From Jejuia pallidilutea (GTDB lineage: Bacteria > Bacteroidota > Bacteroidia > Flavobacteriales > Flavobacteriaceae): a stretch of 64,000 nt of DNA. Shown here piece by piece: positions 56,350 through 64,000 of the stretch. The DNA lies in the NCBI RefSeq assembly GCF_002973595.1, contig NZ_PVEO01000001.1:248001-312000 (forward strand), read 5' to 3'. Under the pieces are notes generated by a model. The model made no database searches and had not been told where the DNA came from. It saw only the letters and a list, made by a program, of their open reading frames with translations. Each line of letters opens with the position of its first letter. The stretch's first letter is position 1. The position numbers and the translations under genes are program-made.

Positions 56350-58302
56350 TACCCTATTAAGTTTTCTAGATAACAACATTTTTAAACTAGAATACTCTTT
56401 AACTTCTTCGAGCACAGATTTGTTAATTTTAGATTTGTGCTCGATTGTTTTTTGCTGAAACTCCTTCACTTTTTGTTCTATTAAAAAACAACGTAAACTC
56501 AGAATGGTTTCACTAACCAATTGAGCTACTGTATGCGTTTTTTCTTTTGGAAATATGTTTTTACGTTGCCAATCGCTTAAGTTGTAACGTTCATCTTCCA
56601 TTAAAATATGTGTTATTTCATTTGCTGTATCTGCATCAACAGTATTTATAAAGTTTTTTAATTCAAACTCTGTACTTTGGTTTAGCTTATCTACAATGGT
56701 GTAATACAAATGCTTAAACTGAGGGTTAGAAAACTCCATTTCATCTTCCTGTAAATCAAGATAAATTTTTTCAAAAACCCTTGCCTTTTGTACTACGGGC
56801 TCTAAAATTAGCTCTCCACTTTCGGTTTCCTTATAAACTAAATCTTCAAAATCCTCAACCTTATTTCCATACAACAATAGTATTTCAATTATCTTACGTT
56901 CTAAAAGGTATTGTACATCAACCTTTTTTACTGGTTGTTCATGTTTTATAACCTCAAAGCTTTTTTGTGGCTGTTTAGATTTTTTATGCTCCTCTTGCGC
57001 TTCCTTTTTGCTTATTTGTGCTAATGTGGTAAACAGCACCTCTTCGCTTATATCCATTATTCGAGCACATTCTTGTATGTACACTTCTTTTTTAATGGTA
57101 TCAGGAATTTTAGAAATACTGTTTACTATATCCCTAATGGTTTCAGCTTTTTTTATAGGATCGCTTTTTGAGTCTTCATAGAGTACCGATGCCTTAAACT
57201 GAATAAAATCTTTGGCGTTTTCTTCTAGATAAAGCGTTAGTTCCTCAAGTGTGTTTTGTTTTGCAAAACTGTCTGGATCTTCGCCTTCGGGAAAAGAGCA
57301 AACTTTTACGTTCATGCCCTGTTCCAAAATTAAATCTATACCACGAAGCGACGCGCGCATACCCGCAGCATCACCATCAAAAAGTACCGTAATGTTTTTG
57401 GTAAGCCTATTTATTAGGCGAATTTGCTCTGAAGTTAATGCAGTTCCCGAAGAGGATACTACGTTTTTAATTCCTGTTTGATGAAACTGAATTACATCGG
57501 TATATCCTTCTACCAAATAACAATTATCCTCTTTAGCTATACTTTGTTTGGCATTGTAAATACCGTACAACACCTTACTTTTATGGTATATCTCGCTCTC
57601 TGGGGAGTTTAAATATTTTGCTGCTTTCTTATCGTTAATTAGTATACGCCCACCAAACCCCAATACACGACCGCTCATGCTTTTAATGGGGAACATAACA
57701 CGCCCCTTAAACCTATCAAACCGCTTTTCTTCTTTAACAATAGTAAGCCCTGTTTTTTCTAAAAACTCTAGTTTGTATGCTTTTTTTAGTGCTGCATCTG
57801 TAAAGGCTTGCCATTCGTTTAAAGAGTAGCCCAAATCGAACTTCTTAATGGTTTCATCTGTAAAGCCACGTTCTTTGAAATAACTTAAACCGATAGATTT
57901 TCCTTGATCGGTTTTATGTAATATATTTTGAAAATAACTGTTAGCAAACTCACTCACCAAATACAAGCTCTCACGTTCGTTGGCAGCTTCTTTTTGTTCG
58001 TTGGTTTGCTCGGTTTCCTCTATTTCAATATTATATTTTTTTGCAAGATATTTTATAGCTTCTGGATAGGTGAAATGCTCATGTTCCATTAAAAATGCAA
58101 CAACATTGCCGCCTTTGCCAGTACTAAAATCTTTCCAAATTTGTTTTACAGGAGACACCATAAAGCTTGGGGTACGCTCGTCGCTAAATGGGCTTAGGCC
58201 TTTGTAGTTACTGCCAGATTTTTTTAACTGCACAAAATCGCCTATAACCTCCTCTACCCGAGCGGTTTCAAAAACTTGATCAATGGAATGTGCTGCTATC
58301 AA
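56344..58302 (-). CDS. dnaG: DNA primase DnaG with a zinc-binding domain that has lost its ligands
   Basis: 652 residues. The toprim core is normal (LVEGYTDVIQFH, VLFDGDAAGMRA), so primer synthesis chemistry is expected to be intact. The N-terminal zinc-ribbon-like domain is changed: where E. coli has Cys40, His43, Cys61 and Cys64, this protein has Ser37 (SPFS), Ser40, Asp58 and Thr61 (DFSTGKGG). The fold around it (YKGLSPFSDERTPSF, NVVAFLMEHE) is kept. Zinc-independent template recognition is therefore likely. Possibly a lineage-wide trait of Flavobacteria; comparison is needed. Confidence 0.93.
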   Translation of the reverse strand: MIAAHSIDQVFETARVEEVIGDFVQLKKSGSNYKGLSPFSDERTPSFMVSPVKQIWKDFSTGKGGNVVAFLMEHEHFTYPEAIKYLAKKYNIEIEETEQTNEQKEAANERESLYLVSEFANSYFQNILHKTDQGKSIGLSYFKERGFTDETIKKFDLGYSLNEWQAFTDAALKKAYKLEFLEKTGLTIVKEEKRFDRFKGRVMFPIKSMSGRVLGFGGRILINDKKAAKYLNSPESEIYHKSKVLYGIYNAKQSIAKEDNCYLVEGYTDVIQFHQTGIKNVVSSSGTALTSEQIRLINRLTKNITVLFDGDAAGMRASLRGIDLILEQGMNVKVCSFPEGEDPDSFAKQNTLEELTLYLEENAKDFIQFKASVLYEDSKSDPIKKAETIRDIVNSISKIPDTIKKEVYIQECARIMDISEEVLFTTLAQISKKEAQEEHKKSKQPQKSFEVIKHEQPVKKVDVQYLLERKIIEILLLYGNKVEDFEDLVYKETESGELILEPVVQKARVFEKIYLDLQEDEMEFSNPQFKHLYYTIVDKLNQSTEFELKNFINTVDADTANEITHILMEDERYNLSDWQRKNIFPKEKTHTVAQLVSETILSLRCFLIEQKVKEFQQKTIEHKSKINKSVLEEVKEYSSLKMLLSRKLNRVL

Positions 58303-58377
58303 AATAGTGAATTTTTGGAAATGTAAATGTAATAAAACTATTCATTTAGAAATGAAAGTGTGTTTTTTAAATTACAA

Positions 58378-58411
58378 GAGTGTTATCCCATAATCATATG
58401 GAATAACACTC
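58378..58411 (-). terminator. Hairpin after the xylose transporter gene
   Basis: The two arms (58378-58392 and 58397-58411) pair over fifteen positions with one mismatch, around loop ATCA. The T run that usually follows is weak, so this may be an mRNA-stabilising hairpin as much as a terminator. Confidence 0.6.
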
Positions 58412-58437
58412 CTTAAAAAACTACAAATAATCAATAA

Positions 58438-59823
58438 TTATTTTTTCCTCCAAATACCCTCCATTTCCTCTAGGGTTTTGCCTTTAGTTTCTGGCACCAT
58501 TTTCCAAACGAATATTGCAGAAAGTATACTCATTACACCGTAAAACAAATAAGTGCCTCCACTACTAAATTCCATCATTGGCGGGTATGTAGATGAAATG
58601 AAGAAATTAGCTGCCCATTGTGCCGCAACAGCTATAGCTACTGCTTGACTTCTAATTTTATTAGGGAATATTTCTGAAATTAACACCCAACAAATTGGCC
58701 CCCAACTCATCATAAAAGATGCCGTATAAACAATAATAAACACTAAAGTTGAAATGCCTATAATATTTTGGAAAGCCAAAATAGAAATAGCAATCATACC
58801 TACTGCCATCCCTATAGAGCCTGTAATTAACAAAGGTTTTCTACCCCATTTATCAACTGTTGTAATAGCAACAACAGTAAACACAACATTAACCAAGCCC
58901 ATAATAATGGTTTGTAACATAGAAGCATCTTTCGCTGCACCCATACTTTCAAAAATTCTAGGGGCATAATACAGTGCCACATTGATACCAACAAACTGTT
59001 GGAAAACAGATAAAAGTATACCAACTATTATTACAACTTTACCATAAGCAAACAATTTTCCTTTTGTTTTTGAACTTTCAACCGTAGCTTTGATTTCACT
59101 TAAAATTTCCTGTGCCTTCTCTAAGCCATTAATTTTAGAAAGTATCGACAAGGCCTTATCGTCTTTATGCTGTAAGGCCAAATACCGCGGTGTTTCTGGC
59201 ATAAAGAACATTAAAACTACAAATATAGATGCTGGAATAGCTTCTGAGGTAAACATGCGTCTCCAACCTATTGTATTTATCCACTCAATGGTCTGCCCTT
59301 CAGCTATACCCCAATTTACAAAGTATACCACTAGCATACCAAAAATAATGGCAAACTGATTTAAAGACACTAAACGACCTCGAATATTTGCCGGTGCTAT
59401 TTCACCTATATACATTGGGCAAACAGCAGAAGCTAGCCCCACGCCTATACCACCTATAATACGGTAGAAATTAAACATCCAAAGTAAACCCATAGAAGGT
59501 TCGCCTTTTTCAAAAAACAAAAACTCAGGATTTCCCGAACCCAACGCCGATAATAAAAATAATACACCTGCTATAATCAGCGCATTTTTACGCCCGAATG
59601 TTGAGGACACAAACCCTGAAAATACGCCCCCAATAATACAGCCTATTAATGCAGAAGAAACCGTAATACCATGTAAAAAGGAACTTAACCCTTGACTATC
59701 TATTAAAAACGCTTGAATTGATTTTTCTGCTCCAGAAATAACTGCAGTATCGTAACCAAAAAGCAATCCACCCAAGGTAGCTACCAATGTTACTACATAA
59801 ATAAACGATTTATTCAGTGCCAT
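58438..59823 (-). CDS. Sugar:H+ symporter of the MFS sugar-porter family (XylE-like)
   Basis: 461 residues, twelve transmembrane helices. GGLLFGYDTAVISGA, SSTFGRKNALI, DKWGRKPLLI, PETPRYL and PETKGKTLEEME are the sugar-porter signatures. Four bases from xylA, so uptake of D-xylose is the most likely role. The symbol xylE is not assigned since closely related porters take up other sugars. Confidence 0.92.
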   Translation of the reverse strand: MALNKSFIYVVTLVATLGGLLFGYDTAVISGAEKSIQAFLIDSQGLSSFLHGITVSSALIGCIIGGVFSGFVSSTFGRKNALIIAGVLFLLSALGSGNPEFLFFEKGEPSMGLLWMFNFYRIIGGIGVGLASAVCPMYIGEIAPANIRGRLVSLNQFAIIFGMLVVYFVNWGIAEGQTIEWINTIGWRRMFTSEAIPASIFVVLMFFMPETPRYLALQHKDDKALSILSKINGLEKAQEILSEIKATVESSKTKGKLFAYGKVVIIVGILLSVFQQFVGINVALYYAPRIFESMGAAKDASMLQTIIMGLVNVVFTVVAITTVDKWGRKPLLITGSIGMAVGMIAISILAFQNIIGISTLVFIIVYTASFMMSWGPICWVLISEIFPNKIRSQAVAIAVAAQWAANFFISSTYPPMMEFSSGGTYLFYGVMSILSAIFVWKMVPETKGKTLEEMEGIWRKK

Positions 59824-59826
59824 AAT

Positions 59827-61152
59827 TTATATGTATTGATTAATAATATTTTCAAATAATTCTTGTTTACCACTCTTTAGTGGTAATTCTCCATTCTCCT
59901 GTGCGATTTTATAAAGGTCGTTAAAATTTAACTCGCCATTTTCAAAAGCTTTTCCATTTCCAGAATCGAATGATGCGTAACGGTCTTGTCTTAATTGTTC
60001 ATAAGCTGAAGATGCAATAATTTTATCAGCTGTAATTAATGCTCTAGCAAACGTATCTGCACCACCAATGTGTGCTAAAAAGATATCTTCTAAATCTGTA
60101 GAGTTTCTTCTAATTTTGGCATCAAAATTAACGCCTCCACCTTGTAAGCCTCCTGCTTTTAGGAATACTAACATCGCTTCGGTTGTTTCTTGAATGTTAT
60201 TTGGGAACTGATCGGTATCCCAGCCATTTTGGTAATCGCCACGGTTTGCATCAATACTTCCTAGCATACCTGCTTTAGCAGACACCTCTAGTTCGTGCTG
60301 GAAGGTGTGTTGCGCTAAAGTAGCATGATTTACCTCAATATTCATTTTGAAATCTTTGTCTAAACCATAGTTTTTAAGGAAGCCAATAGCTGTTGCAGCA
60401 TCAAAATCGTACTGGTGCTTCATGGGCTCCATGGGTTTTGGTTCGATAAAGAACGTGCCTTTAAACCCTTGTTCTCTTGCATAATCTCTAGCCATGGTTA
60501 ATAGCTGCGCCATGTGGTCTAGCTCGCGCCCCATATCTGTATTTAATAACGACATGTAACCTTCACGACCACCCCAAAATACATAGTTTTCACCATCTAA
60601 GGCTATTGTAGCATCTAAAGCTAATTTTATTTGTGCACCTGCTCTGGCCACCACATTAAACTCTGGATTTGTAGCGGCACCATTCATATATCGCGGATTT
60701 GAAAAACAGTTGGCTGTTCCCCAAAGTAACTTTACGCCAGATTCTGCTTTTTTACCCTTTAGATATTCTGTAATATCGGCAAGTCTTTTTTCTGATTCTG
60801 CTAGTGTAGCACCTTCTGCTACCAAATCGTAATCATGAAAACAGAAATAATCGAATCCCATTTTGGTAATAAACTCAAAAGCAGCGTCTGCTTTATCTTT
60901 GGCTGCTTGCATTGGGTCGTTAGCCTGATCCCAAGGGAAATTTTGAGTTCCAGGACCGAATGGATCTGCTCCTTGCCCACAGAACGTGTGCCAATAGGCC
61001 ACCGCAAATTTAAAATGTTCGCGCATGGTTTTGCCAGCTACTACCTGCTCTGGGTTGTAATATTTGAATGCCAAAGGATTATCGGAATCCTTTCCTTCGA
61101 ATTTAATATCGCCTATACCTTTAAAATACTCTTTGTTTCCTAAAATTGCCAT
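59827..61152 (-). CDS. xylA: Xylose isomerase
   Basis: 441 residues, the longer (class II) type. [30 protein letters not shown] with the catalytic His, [13 protein letters not shown] and [15 protein letters not shown] carry the two-metal site. Converts D-xylose to D-xylulose. Middle gene of xylB-xylA-porter, though 225 bases of repeat-like DNA separate it from xylB. Confidence 0.97.
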   Translation of the reverse strand: MAILGNKEYFKGIGDIKFEGKDSDNPLAFKYYNPEQVVAGKTMREHFKFAVAYWHTFCGQGADPFGPGTQNFPWDQANDPMQAAKDKADAAFEFITKMGFDYFCFHDYDLVAEGATLAESEKRLADITEYLKGKKAESGVKLLWGTANCFSNPRYMNGAATNPEFNVVARAGAQIKLALDATIALDGENYVFWGGREGYMSLLNTDMGRELDHMAQLLTMARDYAREQGFKGTFFIEPKPMEPMKHQYDFDAATAIGFLKNYGLDKDFKMNIEVNHATLAQHTFQHELEVSAKAGMLGSIDANRGDYQNGWDTDQFPNNIQETTEAMLVFLKAGGLQGGGVNFDAKIRRNSTDLEDIFLAHIGGADTFARALITADKIIASSAYEQLRQDRYASFDSGNGKAFENGELNFNDLYKIAQENGELPLKSGKQELFENIINQYI

Positions 61153-61199
61153 ATGTAATATGTTTTTTGTTGATATGTTTATTTATTTAATTTTCATCT

Positions 61200-61376
61200 A
61201 CTGTTCCAATATATGTTCTAAGGTTGCTTCGCGTTAGGGATTGAACGGTATTTGGAGCTCTCCCTTTTTTTGCGGGAAGCGATTAGTGAAAGCCTGCCTG
61301 CCAGCAGGCTCAACCTTTTGCGATCCTGCAAGATTTTTAAAACCTTGTAGGTATGAGCTAAAGGCAATGCCCAAAA
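61200..61376. repeat. Hairpin-rich dispersed-repeat-like element between xylB and xylA
   Basis: No gene fits here. The segment begins near GCGTTAGGGATTGAACGG (61231-61248) and carries TCCC/GGGA (61261-61277), AGCCTGC/GCAGGCT (61291-61310) and CCTGCAAG/CTTGTAGG (61325-61351), three hairpins in a row. It resembles a family of intergenic repeats that I have seen in flavobacterial genomes, but I cannot confirm copy number here. Confidence 0.5.
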
Positions 61377-61377
61377 T

Positions 61378-62859
61378 TTATTTATTTAAAACGTTATCCA
61401 GTTCTTTTTTCCAGTTATTGTAAGCAGCCTCATAAGCTACTTTATTCTTAAGAGGTTTGTAAGTCATTACATGATCGTTTGCTGTTATGTTATCACCAAA
61501 TTTCTTAAAATCACCATCGGTTAAACCTGCTGCACGAGCTGCCCCTACTGCACCTGTGGTGTTATAAATTTCGATTTCATGACCTATTAACGTCGCAACG
61601 GTATTAGAGAAAATCTCAGAGCGGAACAAGTTATCGTTACCAGCACGAATTACTTTTATTTCAGCATTATCTGCCTTTAAAATATCCATCCCATAAACGA
61701 ATGAAAACGCTATACCCTCTAAAGCAGCACGACATAAATGCCCTTCGCTATGGGTGTTTAAATTTATATTTGAAATATGAGTACCTACAATTTTATTGTT
61801 AAACATACGCTCTGCGCCGTTACCAAAAGGAATAACGCAGACACCCTCTGAACCAACAGGTACAACCTCTGCTTTTTGATTCATAGCTTCATAAGAATTT
61901 GAAGCTAAATTATCTTTTAACCATCGGTATTGAATTCCTGCACCGTTAATGCACAATAGCTTTCCTAAAGTTGCTTTTTCTTTAGAGTAATTAACATGTG
62001 CAAAATGATTAATTCTCGACGGTTCGTTTGATTTTAAAATATTGGTTACAGCATATACAACCCCCGATGTTCCTCCTGTTGCCGCCACTTCTCCATGATT
62101 AAACACATTTAAGGACAATGCATTGTTGGGTTGGTCGCCTGCTCTGTAAGTTACAGGAATACCTTGTGGCAAACCTGTAGCTTTTGCACCAGTACCGTTC
62201 ACGTTACTTTGTGCTGTGAAATTTTCTACAATATCTGGTGTTAAGGCAGTGTTTATATCATAATGTTCTAATAACCAATTAGCAACGGTATCGGTTTCAT
62301 AATCCCAAAGCATACCTTCAGACAAACCGTTTTTAGTGGTATTAATTACACCCGTTAGCTTCATTGCGATAAAATCACCAGGAAGCATAAATTTGTATAT
62401 TTTGCTGTAAATTTTTGGTTCGTTATCTCGTACCCACTTCAATTTAGACGCTGTAAAATTTCCTGGAGAATTGAGAAGTTTTTGCATACAACGATCTTCT
62501 CCTAATGTATTAAAAGCGGTGTCGCCAATATCTACAGCGCGACTATCGCACCATATGATGGAGTTACGCAAAGGCTCACCAGCGTTATCTACAACAACAA
62601 GCCCATGCATTTGATACGAAATACCAATAGCCTCGATTTTAGACGCATCAATATTACTTTCTTTTATGGCGCGCTTGGTCGCCACACATACAAAATGCCA
62701 CCACATATTGGGATCTTGTTCTGCCCAATTTTGTTGTGGTGCTACGATTTCCATTTCATTAGTTGGTTCATTCAAAGTCATCACGTTTGCACCTGTATTG
62801 GCATCTACAATGGAGACTTTTACCGAAGAACTTCCCAAATCATATCCTATATAATACAC
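61378..62859 (-). CDS. xylB: Xylulokinase
   Basis: 493 residues, FGGY kinase family. YIGYDLGSSSVKVSIVD at the start, then YQMHGLVVVD, AGDQPNNALSLN and GGTSGVVYAV are the nucleotide and sugar sites. Phosphorylates D-xylulose to xylulose 5-phosphate, which enters the pentose phosphate pathway. First gene of the operon; candidate regulatory repeats lie upstream. Confidence 0.94.
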   Translation of the reverse strand: MYYIGYDLGSSSVKVSIVDANTGANVMTLNEPTNEMEIVAPQQNWAEQDPNMWWHFVCVATKRAIKESNIDASKIEAIGISYQMHGLVVVDNAGEPLRNSIIWCDSRAVDIGDTAFNTLGEDRCMQKLLNSPGNFTASKLKWVRDNEPKIYSKIYKFMLPGDFIAMKLTGVINTTKNGLSEGMLWDYETDTVANWLLEHYDINTALTPDIVENFTAQSNVNGTGAKATGLPQGIPVTYRAGDQPNNALSLNVFNHGEVAATGGTSGVVYAVTNILKSNEPSRINHFAHVNYSKEKATLGKLLCINGAGIQYRWLKDNLASNSYEAMNQKAEVVPVGSEGVCVIPFGNGAERMFNNKIVGTHISNINLNTHSEGHLCRAALEGIAFSFVYGMDILKADNAEIKVIRAGNDNLFRSEIFSNTVATLIGHEIEIYNTTGAVGAARAAGLTDGDFKKFGDNITANDHVMTYKPLKNKVAYEAAYNNWKKELDNVLNK

Positions 62860-62900
62860 TTAGTTGGTTTTAGAAATTGAATTGTGAAAGTTAAAAAAAC

Positions 62901-62947
62901 ACCCTTTATTTTTTCTTAAAATAGAAAAATACCCCTTACATTTTTAC
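62901..62947 (-). promoter_or_regulatory. Direct repeat upstream of xylB, candidate operator
   Basis: ACCCTTTATTTTTTC (62901-62915) and ACCCCTTACATTTTTAC (62931-62947) are similar and lie 30 bases apart, about three helix turns, in the xylB upstream region. They could be sites for a xylose regulator. No regulator gene is in view. Confidence 0.3.
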
Positions 62948-63050
62948 GAAAAGTTTAAGTAATTAAAATATCTGAAAATTTTGTTAAGTCCGTTCTTTTT
63001 TAACGACATAAAATACTAGTTGATTATCTTTACCTGAAAACAATTTTAGA

Positions 63051-63386
63051 ATGCAAAAAACATATTACGATCCAGCAGACCTGAGAAAATTTGGAAAAAT
63101 TACGGAATGGAGCGAAGAATTAGGCACTAAATTCTTTGAGTATTACGGAAAGGTTTTTGAAGAGGGCGCGCTTACCGCCCGCGAAAAATCGCTTATAGCC
63201 CTTGCCGTAGCGCACACAGAGCAATGCCCATATTGTATTGATGCCTACTCGCAAGATGGCTTGCAACGTGGCATTACAAAAGAAGAAATGATGGAAGCCA
63301 TACACGTAGGTGCTGCTATTAAAAGTGGGGCAACCTTAGTACACGGTGTGCAAATGATGAACAAGGTAAATAAATTGGATGGGTAG
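63051..63386 (+). CDS. Arsenosugar-associated peroxidase-like protein (CMD/AhpD fold)
   Basis: 111 residues. The carboxymuconolactone-decarboxylase/AhpD motif EQCPYCIDAYSQDG holds the redox pair Cys59-Cys62, with conserved Glu and His upstream (AHTEQ). The next gene is arsS, and this small protein is the partner repeatedly found with it. It probably acts as a disulphide-based reductase or peroxidase in that pathway. A TATCTTTA near-match to the -7 box lies upstream. Confidence 0.88.
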   Translation: MQKTYYDPADLRKFGKITEWSEELGTKFFEYYGKVFEEGALTAREKSLIALAVAHTEQCPYCIDAYSQDGLQRGITKEEMMEAIHVGAAIKSGATLVHGVQMMNKVNKLDG

Positions 63387-63739
63387 AAAGCCCTTCCTAA
63401 CCTCTCCAAAGGGGAGGAACACCTCTCATGGATTTAGGAAGTTAAAAAATATAGCTCGATTAAAAAAGAAAATAGCAAAAAGTCGAAACCCAAATCAATT
63501 CGCAGAATTGAATGTCCAAGGCCAGAATAGATGAAGTAAAGCTACGAGAACAGGAGAACGACAGTTCGATGCGGAGTTTTCAAATCGGTCTCCAGTGTTT
63601 TCAACTGGAAAATTCCTCGACTTGAACTTGATTTTTTGGTTCATCGTATTTAGCTTAAAACGTCCACCGGATCTTTCAAACTAAATAGTGCATCAAGGCA
63701 AAATGAACAAAACTAAAAAAGTAGTCCCTAAGAAAGCAT
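63387..63739. other. 353-base gap between the CMD gene and arsS, several hairpins, no gene
   Basis: I see no credible ORF. CCTCTCC/GGGGAGG (63401-63417), TCAATTC/GAATTGA (63495-63511, perfect, loop GCA) and CCAGT/ACTGG (63592-63608) are hairpins. The stretch from about 63530 to 63650 looks like a conserved repeat element rather than random spacer. It might be an RNA gene or a relic of a mobile element. Confidence 0.4.
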
Positions 63740-64000
63740 ATGACGAAAGTAAAAACACAATCACTACACAAACGCGAAAGCGCATTAGCCAATAGCAAAA
63801 GACAATTAGAAATTCTGTCGAATGGTATTTTTAAAAATGGGGATTTACCAACTTTTGCCTCTAAAATTGGAGAAACTAATCAATTTCCCCTAAAAGCTAA
63901 AAAACTAGAAATCCTTCAGATTAATGTGGGATACATGTGTAATCAAGTATGCGAACATTGTCATGTAGATGCTGGTCCAGACCGAAAAGAAATTATGACC
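63740..64000 (+). CDS. arsS: Arsenosugar biosynthesis radical SAM protein ArsS (5' part only)
   Basis: The frame starts at the ATG at 63740 (MTKVKTQSLHKRESAL) and stays open to the window end, giving 87 residues. The radical SAM motif is CNQVCEHC (Cys72, Cys76, Cys79) in a context (LQINVGYMCNQVCEHCHVDAGPDR) typical of ArsS. ArsS is proposed to build the sugar part of arsenosugars from S-adenosylmethionine-derived arsenic compounds. The rest of the gene lies outside the window. Confidence 0.9.
   Translation, partial: MTKVKTQSLHKRESALANSKRQLEILSNGIFKNGDLPTFASKIGETNQFPLKAKKLEILQINVGYMCNQVCEHCHVDAGPDRKEIMT

Overview
The window is a chromosomal segment of a marine-type Flavobacteriaceae bacterium (Bacteroidota); the genus cannot be fixed from the sequence alone. 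The evidence is low GC content, Bacteroidota -7 boxes of the form TAnnTTTG, a Sus-type glycan locus, the gliding/type IX secretion genes gldKLMN and gldBC, exosortase XrtF, and a secreted amylase with a C-terminal T9SS sorting domain. There is no transposase, integrase, prophage or CRISPR array, and gene order is mostly that of a core genome with a few accessory cassettes.

Layout. 1-7.5 kb: end of an alpha-glucan utilisation locus (SusD end, two SusE/F-like surface lipoproteins, a GH13 amylase, a small lipoprotein). 7.6-9 kb: initiator tRNA, a CPXCG protein, a leucine-rich-repeat protein. 9-14.7 kb: tripartite RND efflux pump. 14.8-18.3 kb: ABC-F ATPase, DUF983 protein, FAD oxidoreductase. 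18.4-23.1 kb: gldKLMN, the T9SS/gliding motor core. 23.2-26.9 kb: an arginase-fold protein with degraded metal ligands, then topA. 27-31.2 kb: two paralogous membrane proteins and a lipoprotein operon with LVIVD-type repeats. 31.5-38.4 kb: miaB, a sigma-54 activator without receiver, lptE, a TPR-like protein, secG, groES-groEL. 38.4-43.2 kb: DUF2200 and GIY-YIG-like genes, then a metal (probably copper) cassette. 43.2-45.2 kb: exosortase F pair, GAF protein, lipoprotein. 45.5-52.8 kb: purH and the mreBCD-mrdA-rodA elongation operon. 52.8-58.3 kb: a lipoprotein peptide deformylase, gldBC, nadE, an atypical response regulator, dnaG. 58.4-62.9 kb: xylose operon. 63-64 kb: start of an arsenosugar-type cassette (CMD-fold protein and ArsS), cut by the window end.

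I found no wholly new multi-gene system. The most unusual signals are changes of key residues in otherwise ordinary genes: a DnaG whose four zinc-ligand positions are all replaced, a response regulator with Glu at the phospho-Asp position, a peptide deformylase carrying a lipoprotein signal with its active site intact, and an arginase-like protein lacking three of six manganese ligands beside the gliding genes. Two further leads are a sigma-54-like promoter upstream of groES, in the same window as a sigma-54 activator, and a cysteine-rich metal cassette. Several intergenic regions carry hairpin-rich, repeat-like noncoding DNA.
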